Both the position numbers and the translations under genes were made by a program. The notes under the pieces were generated by a model. The model was not told the origin of the DNA, made no database searches, and worked only from the letters and a program-made list of their open reading frames with translations. Shown here one piece after another: positions 1 through 5,965 of a DNA stretch of 6,058 bases (within the stretch, counting starts at the first letter, position 1; each line of letters begins with the position of its first letter). The DNA is from Gammaproteobacteria bacterium (lineage in GTDB: Bacteria > Pseudomonadota > Gammaproteobacteria > Steroidobacterales > Woeseiaceae): NCBI GenBank assembly GCA_029881015.1, contig JAOUNK010000210.1, positions 1 to 6,058 on the forward strand, in the 5' to 3' direction.

Positions 1-1
1 T

Positions 2-640
2 TTTGATGACCTGCAGGTTGTCGGCTCGTCGCCGGAGGCGCTGGTGAAATTGAACCGGAACACGGCGTCGCTGCGGCCGATCGCCGGGACCCTGCCGCGC
101 GGCGCCACGCCGGACGAGGACCTGGCTAACGAGAAGGCACTGCTGGCGGACCCCAAGGAGGCGGCTGAACACGTGATGCTCGTCGACCTGGCGCGCAACG
201 ACCTGGGTCGTGTGGCGACGGCGGGCACGGTATGCGTCGATCCGTACCGGGCAATCGAACGCTACAGTCACGTCATGCACATCGTCAGCGGTGTGCAGGG
301 TGAGCTGGGTGCAGGCTACGATCAGTTCGACCTGTTTGCGGCGAGCTTTCCCGCGGGTACGCTGGTCGGTGCCCCCAAAGTTCGGGCGATGGAGATCATC
401 GAGGAAATGGAGGGCGTGGGCCGGGGGCTGTATGCCGGTACGGCCGGTTACTTCGGCCTGAGCGGAGACATGGACCAGGCGATCACGATTCGCACGCTCG
501 TTTTCTCCGGGGACGAGTACAGTTTTCAGGCCGGGGCCGGCATCGTTGCCGACTCGGTGCCTGAGCGGGAGTACCAGGAGGTCATGGCCAAGAGCGCCAT
601 CTTGCGGCGCGCGCTCGAGATTGCCGGGGAGGGCCTGTGA
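2..640 (+). CDS. trpE: Anthranilate synthase component I, C-terminal part (5' end outside window)
   Basis: The large subunit of anthranilate synthase converts chorismate to anthranilate using ammonia delivered by TrpG; it is cytoplasmic. The visible 212 residues are the C-terminal chorismate-binding domain. In fragment numbering, PIAGT is at 26-30, an acidic stretch with LLADPKE follows at 47-53, ERYSHVMHIVS is at 86-96, GAPKVRAMEIIEE (a metal-binding glutamate region in this family) at 123-135, and AGAGIVADS at 177-185. These are hallmarks of the TrpE/PabB/isochorismate synthase superfamily; the downstream trp genes decide for TrpE over PabB. The N-terminal domain, which carries the tryptophan feedback site in this family, lies outside the window, so feedback control cannot be judged. 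The frame is open from base 2 with no start needed. The stop TGA at 638-640 overlaps the trpG start by one base (TGATG). Confidence 0.97.
   Translation, partial: FDDLQVVGSSPEALVKLNRNTASLRPIAGTLPRGATPDEDLANEKALLADPKEAAEHVMLVDLARNDLGRVATAGTVCVDPYRAIERYSHVMHIVSGVQGELGAGYDQFDLFAASFPAGTLVGAPKVRAMEIIEEMEGVGRGLYAGTAGYFGLSGDMDQAITIRTLVFSGDEYSFQAGAGIVADSVPEREYQEVMAKSAILRRALEIAGEGL
626..633 (+). promoter_or_regulatory. Ribosome binding site for trpG
   Basis: A purine-rich GGGGAGGG lies 6 bases before ATG 640 and favours that start over the ATG at 667, which has no Shine-Dalgarno sequence in front of it although family members usually begin close to it. Confidence 0.6.
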
Positions 641-1236
641 TGCAGAAAGATTTCGCACACGTGCGCATGTTGCTGATCGATAACTACGACTCGTTCACCT
701 ACAACCTGGTGCAGGCGTTCGCTGCAATGGGCGCCGACGTCATGGTGTATCGCAACGACGCGATCACGGTCGAGGGGGCACGGGCACTGGCGCCCACCCA
801 TCTTGTGATCTCGCCGGGACCGGGACGACCGGAAGATGCGGGCATATCGCTCGCGATGATCGAGGCCTTCGCAGGATGTGTGCCGATTCTCGGCGTGTGC
901 CTCGGTCACCAGAGCATCGTGCAGCAGCACGGCGGTGAGATCGTACGGGCAGAGCGCCTCATGCATGGCAAGACGTCGATGGTAACGCACGACGGCAAGT
1001 CGATCTTCGCGGGCCTCTCGAACCCGTTCGAGGTTGGCCGCTATCATTCCTTGTGTGCCGAGGAAGACACGCTACCGGCTGACCTGGTGGTCACCGCGCA
1101 AACCGATCGAGGCGAGATCATGGGCGTGCGCCACAAGACATTGCAGATAGAAGGCGTGCAGTTCCACCCGGAGAGCGTGTTGACGCCGGAGGGCGACGCG
1201 CTCATGGCCAACTTCCTGCGCCAGGAGGCCTCATGA
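640..1236 (+). CDS. trpG: Anthranilate synthase component II (glutamine amidotransferase)
   Basis: The class I glutamine amidotransferase subunit hydrolyses glutamine and passes ammonia to TrpE. With ATG 640 it has 198 residues. NYDSFTYNLVQ (15-25) is the usual N-terminal signature, ISPGPGRPEDAG (57-68) the oxyanion-side loop, GVCLGHQ (85-91) carries nucleophile Cys87, and FHPES (175-179) supplies His176 and Glu178, completing the triad. The order and length fit TrpG/PabA; a dual role in folate synthesis, as with some amphibolic TrpG proteins, cannot be excluded from sequence. The start is chosen from the TGATG overlap with trpE and the good ribosome site. An ATG at 667 would remove a nine-residue extension and give 189 residues; a GTG at 637 is also open but less well placed. 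It is not fused to trpD, unlike in enteric bacteria. Confidence 0.97.
   Translation: MQKDFAHVRMLLIDNYDSFTYNLVQAFAAMGADVMVYRNDAITVEGARALAPTHLVISPGPGRPEDAGISLAMIEAFAGCVPILGVCLGHQSIVQQHGGEIVRAERLMHGKTSMVTHDGKSIFAGLSNPFEVGRYHSLCAEEDTLPADLVVTAQTDRGEIMGVRHKTLQIEGVQFHPESVLTPEGDALMANFLRQEAS
1223..1228 (+). promoter_or_regulatory. Ribosome binding site for trpD
   Basis: AGGAGG lies 4 bases before ATG 1233, inside the end of trpG. Together with the ATGA stop-start overlap it fixes the trpD start. Confidence 0.6.
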
Positions 1237-2255
1237 GCAACAGCCAGTTACTCGACAGCCTGCTCAGCGGGCATGACCTCGAAGAGCGGCAGGCCTATGA
1301 ACTCATGCAGCAATTCGCCGCCGGGGACCTCGACCCGGCGTTTTCCGGGGCCTTGCTCGCGGGTCTGCGAGCGAAAGGTGAGACGGCTGACGAGATTCGC
1401 GGTTTCGCGCGGGCAATGCGCGAGCTGGCCGTTCATCCGGCCATACCCGACGGCGCGCCGACCGTCGACACCGTTGGGACGGGTGGGGACGGCTCCGGCA
1501 GCCTTAACCTCTCGACCGGGGCGGGCCTGCTCGCGGCGGCCTGCGGGTCGCGCGTGGTGAAGCACGGCAACCGATCCGTGTCGAGCAAGTCCGGCAGTGC
1601 CGACATGCTCGAATGTCTCGGTATGCCTTTGCCGCTGCTCGAGACGGCGGCCGTCGACTGCCTGCAGGCGACCGGTTTTACGTTTCTGTTCGCACCTGCA
1701 TACCATCCGGCGATGAAAGCGGTCGTGCCGGTGCGTGCGGCACTGGGCGTGCGCACGGTATTCAATATCCTGGGACCGCTGACCAATCCCGCATCGACGC
1801 CCTACCAGCTGATCGGCGCATTCAGCCGCGACATGGCGAAACTCATGGCGGAGGCGCTGGCGGGATTGCCGATCGAGCGCGCATTTGTCGTGCACGGCGA
1901 GCCGGGCTGGGACGAGGCGACCCCGGCGGGCGAGTTCTGGCTGTACGACGTGTCACCCGGCAGCGTCGTCGAGACAAAGCGCAAGCCCGAAGAGTACGGA
2001 TTGGCGCGCTGCGCACCGGAGGATCTCGCGGGCGGCGATGCCGAGCATAATGCGCGCGAACTCGTGCGGGTCTTCAACGGCGAGGACCACGGCGCGCATC
2101 GTGATGCGTTGCTCATGGGCACGTCGCTCGTGCTCGAAGTGCAGGGCGTCGCAAAGACGGCGCAGGAGGGTGTGGCGCAAGCGGCAGCAGCGATCGATGA
2201 CGGTCGGGCGGAGACGTTTCTCGGGAAGTTGCGCACGCACTTCAACAGCCGATGA
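1233..2255 (+). CDS. trpD: Anthranilate phosphoribosyltransferase
   Basis: It transfers the phosphoribosyl group of PRPP to anthranilate, the second step of the pathway, in the cytoplasm. The 340-residue length is standard for the stand-alone enzyme. An N-terminal helical domain is followed by GTGGDGS (82-88), the pyrophosphate-binding loop of the family, then KHGNRSVSSKSGSAD (110-124), which contributes to PRPP, metal and anthranilate binding. Later the conserved segments HPAMK and FNILGPLTNPA appear. All key motifs are intact. The start ATG shares ATGA with the trpG stop and has a strong Shine-Dalgarno sequence. The stop overlaps the trpC start by four bases. Confidence 0.98.
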   Translation: MSNSQLLDSLLSGHDLEERQAYELMQQFAAGDLDPAFSGALLAGLRAKGETADEIRGFARAMRELAVHPAIPDGAPTVDTVGTGGDGSGSLNLSTGAGLLAAACGSRVVKHGNRSVSSKSGSADMLECLGMPLPLLETAAVDCLQATGFTFLFAPAYHPAMKAVVPVRAALGVRTVFNILGPLTNPASTPYQLIGAFSRDMAKLMAEALAGLPIERAFVVHGEPGWDEATPAGEFWLYDVSPGSVVETKRKPEEYGLARCAPEDLAGGDAEHNARELVRVFNGEDHGAHRDALLMGTSLVLEVQGVAKTAQEGVAQAAAAIDDGRAETFLGKLRTHFNSR

Positions 2256-3043
2256 GCGATTTTCTGCAAAGCATGGCGAAAAGCAGCGCGGCACGTGCGG
2301 CGCAGGCGCCGTCATTTACGGATGCCGATTTCGACAAACCGGTCGTGCCGCTTTCGCTCGGCTGTTTCGGCGTCATCGCCGAAATCAAGCGCCGTTCGCC
2401 CGCGGAAGGACAACTCGCAACGCCGGCAGAGGTCGGGGACAGTGACCTTGTCGCGCAGGCGCGGGCCTACACGGCCGGCGGCGCGGCGGCAATCTCGGTG
2501 CTGACCGAACCGAGCCGCTTCGACGGCGATCTGGTACACCTGGAGGCCGTTGTCGCCGCGGCGCCCGGGACGCCCGTCATGCGCAAGGATTTCCTCGTTG
2601 AGCCGGTGCAGGTTCTCGAAGCGAGAAAAGCAGGGGCCAGTGGTGTGTTGCTCATCACGACGATGCTGGATGATAAGGCCCTTCGGGCGATGCTCGACAG
2701 CGCGTGGGAGCATGGCATGTTCGTACTGCTCGAGTCGTTCGACGAGGACGATCTCAGGCGATCGGCGCGCTATCTCGGCGGCGCTGGCCAGTTATTGATC
2801 GGCGTCAATACCCGCAATCTCCGGACACTCGAGGTTGATGGCAAGCGACTGCAGAACCTCGCGCCGTTGTTGCCGGACACGATCTGCGTCGCGGAAAGCG
2901 GCTTGCATGAGCCGGAAGACGCGGCGCGCGTGGCAGGCTGGGGATATTCGATGGCCCTGGTCGGAACGGCCTTGATGCGCAGTGCCGATCCGTCACGGCT
3001 GGTATCGGCAATGACCGCCGCAGGAGCCGCAGCATGTTCGTGA
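2252..3043 (+). CDS. trpC: Indole-3-glycerol phosphate synthase
   Basis: It closes the indole ring, converting carboxyphenylamino-deoxyribulose phosphate to indole-3-glycerol phosphate with loss of CO2 and water. The 263-residue (beta-alpha)8 barrel shows the catalytic set of the family: EIKRRSP (44-50) with Lys46, RKDF (111-114) with Lys112, LLES (159-162) with Glu161, GVNTRNL (184-190) with Asn186, and AESG (214-217) with the phosphate-binding serine region; LVG near the C terminus is the last phosphate loop. It is stand-alone, not a TrpC-TrpF fusion. The start is set by the ATGA overlap with trpD; no clear Shine-Dalgarno sequence precedes it, so translation probably depends on ribosomes finishing trpD. 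The last ten bases overlap trpF. Confidence 0.97.
   Translation: MSDFLQSMAKSSAARAAQAPSFTDADFDKPVVPLSLGCFGVIAEIKRRSPAEGQLATPAEVGDSDLVAQARAYTAGGAAAISVLTEPSRFDGDLVHLEAVVAAAPGTPVMRKDFLVEPVQVLEARKAGASGVLLITTMLDDKALRAMLDSAWEHGMFVLLESFDEDDLRRSARYLGGAGQLLIGVNTRNLRTLEVDGKRLQNLAPLLPDTICVAESGLHEPEDAARVAGWGYSMALVGTALMRSADPSRLVSAMTAAGAAACS
3022..3026 (+). promoter_or_regulatory. Ribosome binding site for trpF
   Basis: AGGAG lies 7 bases before ATG 3034, within the end of trpC, and supports the trpF start at the conserved FVKICG N terminus. Confidence 0.6.
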
Positions 3044-3648
3044 AGATCTGTGGACTGAGCACACAAGAGCATGTGCAGGCCGCCGTAGACGCCGGCGCCG
3101 ATGCGGTCGGGTTCGTGTTCGCGGATTCGGTCCGCAGGATCGATCCCGCGCGCGCCGCCGCCATCACTAATATGGTACCGGACACCATAAAAAAAGTGGC
3201 CGTCATGCTGCATCCTGCAAACGAAGAGTGGCAGGCGGTCCTGCACGGATTCATGCCGGACGTCCTGCAGACGGACGCCGGGGACTTCGATAACCTGGAC
3301 ATCCCCGCGGGCATTGAATGCTGTCCCGTCATTCGGGACGGAAATAGGGTGTCCGGTACCTATTTGTTTGGGGACGGAAATACGGTGTCCGGTACCTATT
3401 TGTATGAGGGTGCGCGGAGTGGCGTGGGTGAGACGGCTGACTGGATTGCCGCGGCGGAGGTGGCGAAGCGGGGCCGGATGATTCTCGCGGGTGGCCTTGG
3501 CGTCGATAATGTCGGCGAGGCGATAAGAACCGTGCGGCCGTTCGGTGTGGATGTCTCCAGCGGTGTCGAGACAGCGCCCGGCCAGAAGGACTCGAGGTTG
3601 ATCAGGGATTTCATCAAGGCGGCGAAAGCTGCGGGGAACAGTTCATGA
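3034..3648 (+). CDS. trpF: Phosphoribosylanthranilate isomerase with an in-frame palindromic repeat insert
   Basis: It isomerises phosphoribosylanthranilate to the ribulose form used by TrpC. It has 204 residues, a normal family length. KICG (4-7) carries the catalytic cysteine, Cys6. GADAVGFVFADSVRRI follows, then LAGGL and VDVSSGVE near the C terminus, the phosphate-binding end of the barrel. The odd part is residues 101-124, two 12-residue copies read as RDGNRVSGTYLF and GDGNTVSGTYLY, encoded by the 36-bp tandem repeat. They fill the beta5-beta6 connection where helix alpha5 is expected. The catalytic aspartate expected at the end of beta6 is not obvious: YLYEGARSG gives Glu125, and another alignment puts Thr121 there. 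The frame is intact and the C-terminal motifs are conserved, so a working enzyme is likely, but this is unproven. The stop shares ATGA with trpB. Confidence 0.93.
   Translation: MFVKICGLSTQEHVQAAVDAGADAVGFVFADSVRRIDPARAAAITNMVPDTIKKVAVMLHPANEEWQAVLHGFMPDVLQTDAGDFDNLDIPAGIECCPVIRDGNRVSGTYLFGDGNTVSGTYLYEGARSGVGETADWIAAAEVAKRGRMILAGGLGVDNVGEAIRTVRPFGVDVSSGVETAPGQKDSRLIRDFIKAAKAAGNSS
3171..3189 (-). repeat. Inverted, diverged third copy of the palindrome core inside trpF
   Basis: Bases 3174-3186 read GGTACCGGACACC, the exact reverse complement of the 13-base core GGTGTCCGGTACC in both direct copies at 3348-3360 and 3384-3396. The flanks form a perfect six-pair stem, TATGGT with ACCATA, around a seven-base loop. 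In the direct copies the stem is AAATA plus GGT with ACC plus TATTT with one bulged base; here the bulge is paired. The site is followed by a run of seven A (3189-3195). It is translated as part of NMVPDTIKK, where no extra residues are apparent relative to other TrpF proteins, so an origin by insertion is not evident here. Confidence 0.6.
3323..3339. repeat. Short inverted repeat abutting the tandem repeat
   Basis: GTCCCG at 3323-3328 and CGGGAC at 3334-3339 are perfect complements around the five-base loop TCATT. The right arm overlaps the first bases of the first 36-bp copy, so this hairpin marks or extends the left edge of the element. It is translated as CPVIRD of TrpF. Confidence 0.45.
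3335..3406 (+). repeat. Two tandem 36-bp copies of a REP-like palindromic element, in frame in trpF
   Basis: Copy 1 spans 3335-3370 and copy 2 spans 3371-3406; they differ at two of 36 positions (3347 G against 3383 C, 3368 T against 3404 A). Each begins GGGACGGAAATA and contains GGTGTCCGGTACC then TATTTGT. Within each, AAATA pairs with TATTT and GGT with ACC, leaving the loop GTCCGGT; copy 1 can alternatively form an uninterrupted AAATAGG/CCTATTT stem. The unit is about 50% GC, lower than the gene around it. At 36 bases it is twelve codons, with no stop in the trpF frame. A leading purine tetranucleotide and an imperfect stem-loop are reminiscent of REP elements linked to Y1 (RAYT) transposases; that assignment is by resemblance only. 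Confidence 0.85.
3633..3638 (+). promoter_or_regulatory. Ribosome binding site for trpB
   Basis: GGGGAA lies 6 bases before ATG 3645 and supports that start, alongside the ATGA overlap with trpF. Confidence 0.45.
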
Positions 3649-4898
3649 GCACTATGTTTGCGGCCGACGAAGCGAAAAGGCTACTCGACGCGGCTATCAG
3701 GGGAGAGATGCCCGACGAACTCGGTCGCTTCGGTCCGTTCGGCGGGCGTTACGTGCCCGAGACTCTCGTGCCCGCATTCGAGCGCCTTGATGCCGGCGTG
3801 CAGGAGCACTTGCACGACGTCACATTCCAGCAAGAGTTTCGCCGCGAGCTGCGCGAGTGGGTCGGGCGACCTACGGCCCTGACGTTCGCGCCACGCCTGT
3901 CGGAGATCTGGGGTGCAGAGGTCTGGCTCAAGCGCGAGGATCTCGCCCATACGGGCGCGCACAAGATCAACAACGCCATCGGCCAGGCAATCCTGGCGAA
4001 GCGCCTTGGCGCAAAACACATCATCGCCGAAACGGGCGCGGGGCAGCACGGTGTCGCATCCGCGGCCGCGTGCGCACGCGTTGGCCTGCCATGCACCGTT
4101 TACATGGGCGCCGTTGACATCGAACGGCAGGCGCCGAACGTCGATCGCATGCACCGGCTCGGCGCCGAAGTGGTGGCTGTCGAGTCGGGTGACAAGACGC
4201 TGCGTGCCGCCATCGACGAAGCGCTCCGGACATGGGTCACCGATCCGGCGGGCATCTACTACCTCATCGGCTCGGCCGTCGGCGCGCATCCTTATCCTTA
4301 CCTCGTGCGGGAACTGCAATCGGTCATCGGCCAGGAGGCGCGCCAGCAAATGCTCGACCAGGCGGGCGCACTGCCTGACGTGGCTTTTGCCTGCGTCGGC
4401 GGCGGCTCGAACGCGATCGGCCTGTTCTACCCGCTGCTCGGCGATGACATTGAACTGGTCGGTGTCGAAGCAGGCGGCACCGGGCCGGGCCTCGGCCAGA
4501 ACGCCGCAACGCTCGCGACGGGCACGCCCGGCGTACTGCAGGGTTCGTACTCGATCATCCTGCAGGACGACGACGGCCAGGTGCAGGAAACGCACTCGAT
4601 CTCAGCCGGCCTGGACTACTCGGGAGTCGGTCCGGAGCACGCGTTGCTCCAGGCGACGGGCAGGGTTGAATACATCTCGGCAACAGACGACGAGGCGCTC
4701 GAGGCGCTCGAGGAGTTGTGTGCAACGGAAGGCATTCTGACGGCGCTGGAGACTTCGCACGCCTATGCGGCGGCAAAGAACTACGCAAAACGAAATCCGG
4801 GAAAACGAATACTGATCGGCAACTCCGGTCGCGGTGACAAGGACATGCCGACACTCACCAAGTACCCCGCAAGGACTCGTAAACATGCAGGTGCATGA
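3645..4898 (+). CDS. trpB: Tryptophan synthase beta subunit
   Basis: This PLP enzyme condenses indole, channelled from TrpA, with L-serine to give tryptophan. It has 417 residues, about 20 more than the enteric protein, the excess lying at the N terminus before GRFGPFGGRYVPETL (27-41). HKINN (106-110) carries the PLP lysine Lys107, ETGAGQHG (129-136) the catalytic glutamate Glu129, GGGSNA (252-257) grips the PLP phosphate, HSISAGLDY (317-325) has the COMM-domain aspartate Asp324, and NSGRGDKD (393-400) the serine near the pyridine nitrogen. It is a canonical TrpB1-type protein. The start is taken at 3645 from the ATGA overlap. An in-frame ATG at 3708, just after AGGGGAGAG, would give a protein beginning MPDELGRFG, which also resembles family N termini and remains possible. 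The end overlaps trpA by 14 bases, as expected for subunits made in equal amounts. Confidence 0.97.
   Translation: MSTMFAADEAKRLLDAAIRGEMPDELGRFGPFGGRYVPETLVPAFERLDAGVQEHLHDVTFQQEFRRELREWVGRPTALTFAPRLSEIWGAEVWLKREDLAHTGAHKINNAIGQAILAKRLGAKHIIAETGAGQHGVASAAACARVGLPCTVYMGAVDIERQAPNVDRMHRLGAEVVAVESGDKTLRAAIDEALRTWVTDPAGIYYLIGSAVGAHPYPYLVRELQSVIGQEARQQMLDQAGALPDVAFACVGGGSNAIGLFYPLLGDDIELVGVEAGGTGPGLGQNAATLATGTPGVLQGSYSIILQDDDGQVQETHSISAGLDYSGVGPEHALLQATGRVEYISATDDEALEALEELCATEGILTALETSHAYAAAKNYAKRNPGKRILIGNSGRGDKDMPTLTKYPARTRKHAGA
4871..4875 (+). promoter_or_regulatory. Ribosome binding site for trpA
   Basis: AAGGA lies 9 bases before ATG 4885 and within trpB. It decides for 4885 over the in-frame ATG at 4834, which would add 17 residues without family support. 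Confidence 0.55.
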
Positions 4899-5655
4899 AC
4901 GCATAGGGGCGGCGCTGACGGCCGCAAATGAAGCCGGCAGGCCGGCGCTTGTGCCGTTCATCACGGCGGGCTACCCGGAGCCGGCAGACTTTATCTCGAC
5001 ACTCAAGGTAATTGCCGAAACCGGAGACGTCGTCGAACTGGGCATTCCGTTCTCGGACCCAATGGCGGACGGCATGACCATCCAGCGCTCGAGCTTCGAG
5101 GCGCTGCGAAAGGGTGTCAGTCTCAAGTGGATTTTCGATCAGCTTGACGCAGTCGAAGGCGGCGTTGCCGCACCGCTGGTCATGATGTCCTACCTGAATC
5201 CGCTTCTTGCCTTCGGTTATGACGCGCTTGCCGAGCGCGCCCTGGCTGCCGGCGTGTGCGGCTTCATCGTGCCCGACCTGCCGTTCGAGGAATCGGCGGA
5301 GCTGCGCGACGCGCTCGAGGCAAAAGGGCTCGGCCTCATACAGCTCGTCACGCCGGCCACGCCCGATGAGCGCCTGCAAAAACTCTGCGCAGCATCGCGG
5401 GGGTTCGTCTACGCGGTGACCATCACGGGTATTACCGGCGGAGGCACCGGTCTTCCCGCCGACCTGACGGATTACCTGGACAAGGTTACCGGCATGTCGA
5501 GCATCCCTGTGTGCGCCGGCTTCGGCATTCGCGAGGCGCAGGACGTGGCCGCTGTCGGCCGCCACGCAGCGGGTGCGATTGTTGGCTCGGCGCTTGTCGA
5601 AACCCTGGAGCGCGGCGCAGATCCCGGGGCGTTCCTCGAGTCGCTGCGACCTTGA
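4885..5655 (+). CDS. trpA: Tryptophan synthase alpha subunit
   Basis: It cleaves indole-3-glycerol phosphate to indole and glyceraldehyde 3-phosphate and passes indole through a tunnel to TrpB. The 256-residue barrel has PFITAGYP (24-31), VELGIPFSDPMADG (50-63) with catalytic Glu51 and Asp62, MSYLNP (101-106) and VPDLP (129-133) at the subunit-contact loops, and a loop 6 with TGITGGGTG (181-189) that includes Thr184, equivalent to the lid threonine of the enteric enzyme. GFGI and AGAIVGSAL near the end form the phosphate site. The lid is rich in glycine and the usual proline after ADG is methionine (Met64), both mild departures from the enteric sequence. The start is supported by the ribosome site inside trpB. 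The stop is four bases before the next gene. Confidence 0.97.
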   Translation: MQVHERIGAALTAANEAGRPALVPFITAGYPEPADFISTLKVIAETGDVVELGIPFSDPMADGMTIQRSSFEALRKGVSLKWIFDQLDAVEGGVAAPLVMMSYLNPLLAFGYDALAERALAAGVCGFIVPDLPFEESAELRDALEAKGLGLIQLVTPATPDERLQKLCAASRGFVYAVTITGITGGGTGLPADLTDYLDKVTGMSSIPVCAGFGIREAQDVAAVGRHAAGAIVGSALVETLERGADPGAFLESLRP

Positions 5656-5659
5656 GCAC

Positions 5660-5965
5660 GTGAAAAAACTCACATCCGCAGAGACGATCGTCATGATCAC
5701 CCACTACCAAAACCTGCTGGCGGCAGAGGGCATCAAGACGGAGATTCGCAACCAGCATCTGGGCGGCATCATGGGCGAGATGCCCGTTTTCGAAACCTGG
5801 CCGCAGCTCTGGATCGTCAACGATCTGGATTTCGATCGCGCGACGCAGCTGATCGAGTCAATAGAGGACGAACCCAGCGGGGAACCGTGGCGATGTCCCA
5901 GGTGCGGTGAAAATAATGAAGGGCAGTTTGCAGCGTGCTGGAATTGCGAGACTAACGCCGACTAG
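5660..5965 (+). CDS. DUF2007-like small protein with C-terminal zinc ribbon
   Basis: With a GTG start it has 101 residues. The N-terminal part resembles the DUF2007 family (putative signal-transducing proteins): a KKLTSAETI beginning, NLLAAEGIKTEI (18-29), then GEMP, WPQLWIV (47-53) and a DFDRATQLIE helix (57-66). The C terminus carries CPRC (79-82) and CWNC (93-96), a CX2C-X10-CX2C pattern fit to bind one zinc. No signal peptide or membrane segment is visible. The actual function is unknown; signalling is only the family label. GTG 5660 is chosen because it restores the expected N-terminal strand and sits four bases after the trpA stop; ATG 5693 would give 90 residues. No strong Shine-Dalgarno sequence is seen, so it probably relies on coupling to trpA. 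It is likely the last gene of the operon. Confidence 0.8.
   Translation: MKKLTSAETIVMITHYQNLLAAEGIKTEIRNQHLGGIMGEMPVFETWPQLWIVNDLDFDRATQLIESIEDEPSGEPWRCPRCGENNEGQFAACWNCETNAD

Noticed and set aside
1..60. trp leader, attenuator or TrpR operator
   Set aside because: The window opens within the trpE coding region, so any such signal lies outside it.
637..669. Alternative trpG starts at GTG 637 and ATG 667
   Set aside because: ATG 640 has the best-spaced Shine-Dalgarno sequence and the TGATG coupling; 667 has no ribosome site, though it is not excluded.
3171..3195. Hairpin followed by a homopolymer considered as an intrinsic terminator
   Set aside because: The run is A on the + strand, not T, and on the - strand the T run would precede the hairpin, so it is in the wrong place for either direction.
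3335..3406. Tandem repeat considered as a CRISPR remnant
   Set aside because: The two copies are directly adjacent with no spacer, and the unit is coding; there is no array.
3681..4595. Long open frame of 304 codons on the - strand opposite trpB
   Set aside because: It is opposite an unmistakable trpB, has arginine- and histidine-rich composition typical of reversed GC-rich codons, and shows no recognisable domain.
4692..4709. Tandem 9-base repeat GAGGCGCTC in trpB
   Set aside because: It encodes EALEAL in a helix that is commonly rich in these residues in TrpB, so simple codon reuse explains it.
4855..5700. Long open frame of 281 codons on the - strand opposite trpA
   Set aside because: It mirrors trpA codons and shows no family motif; the + strand gene has all its catalytic residues.
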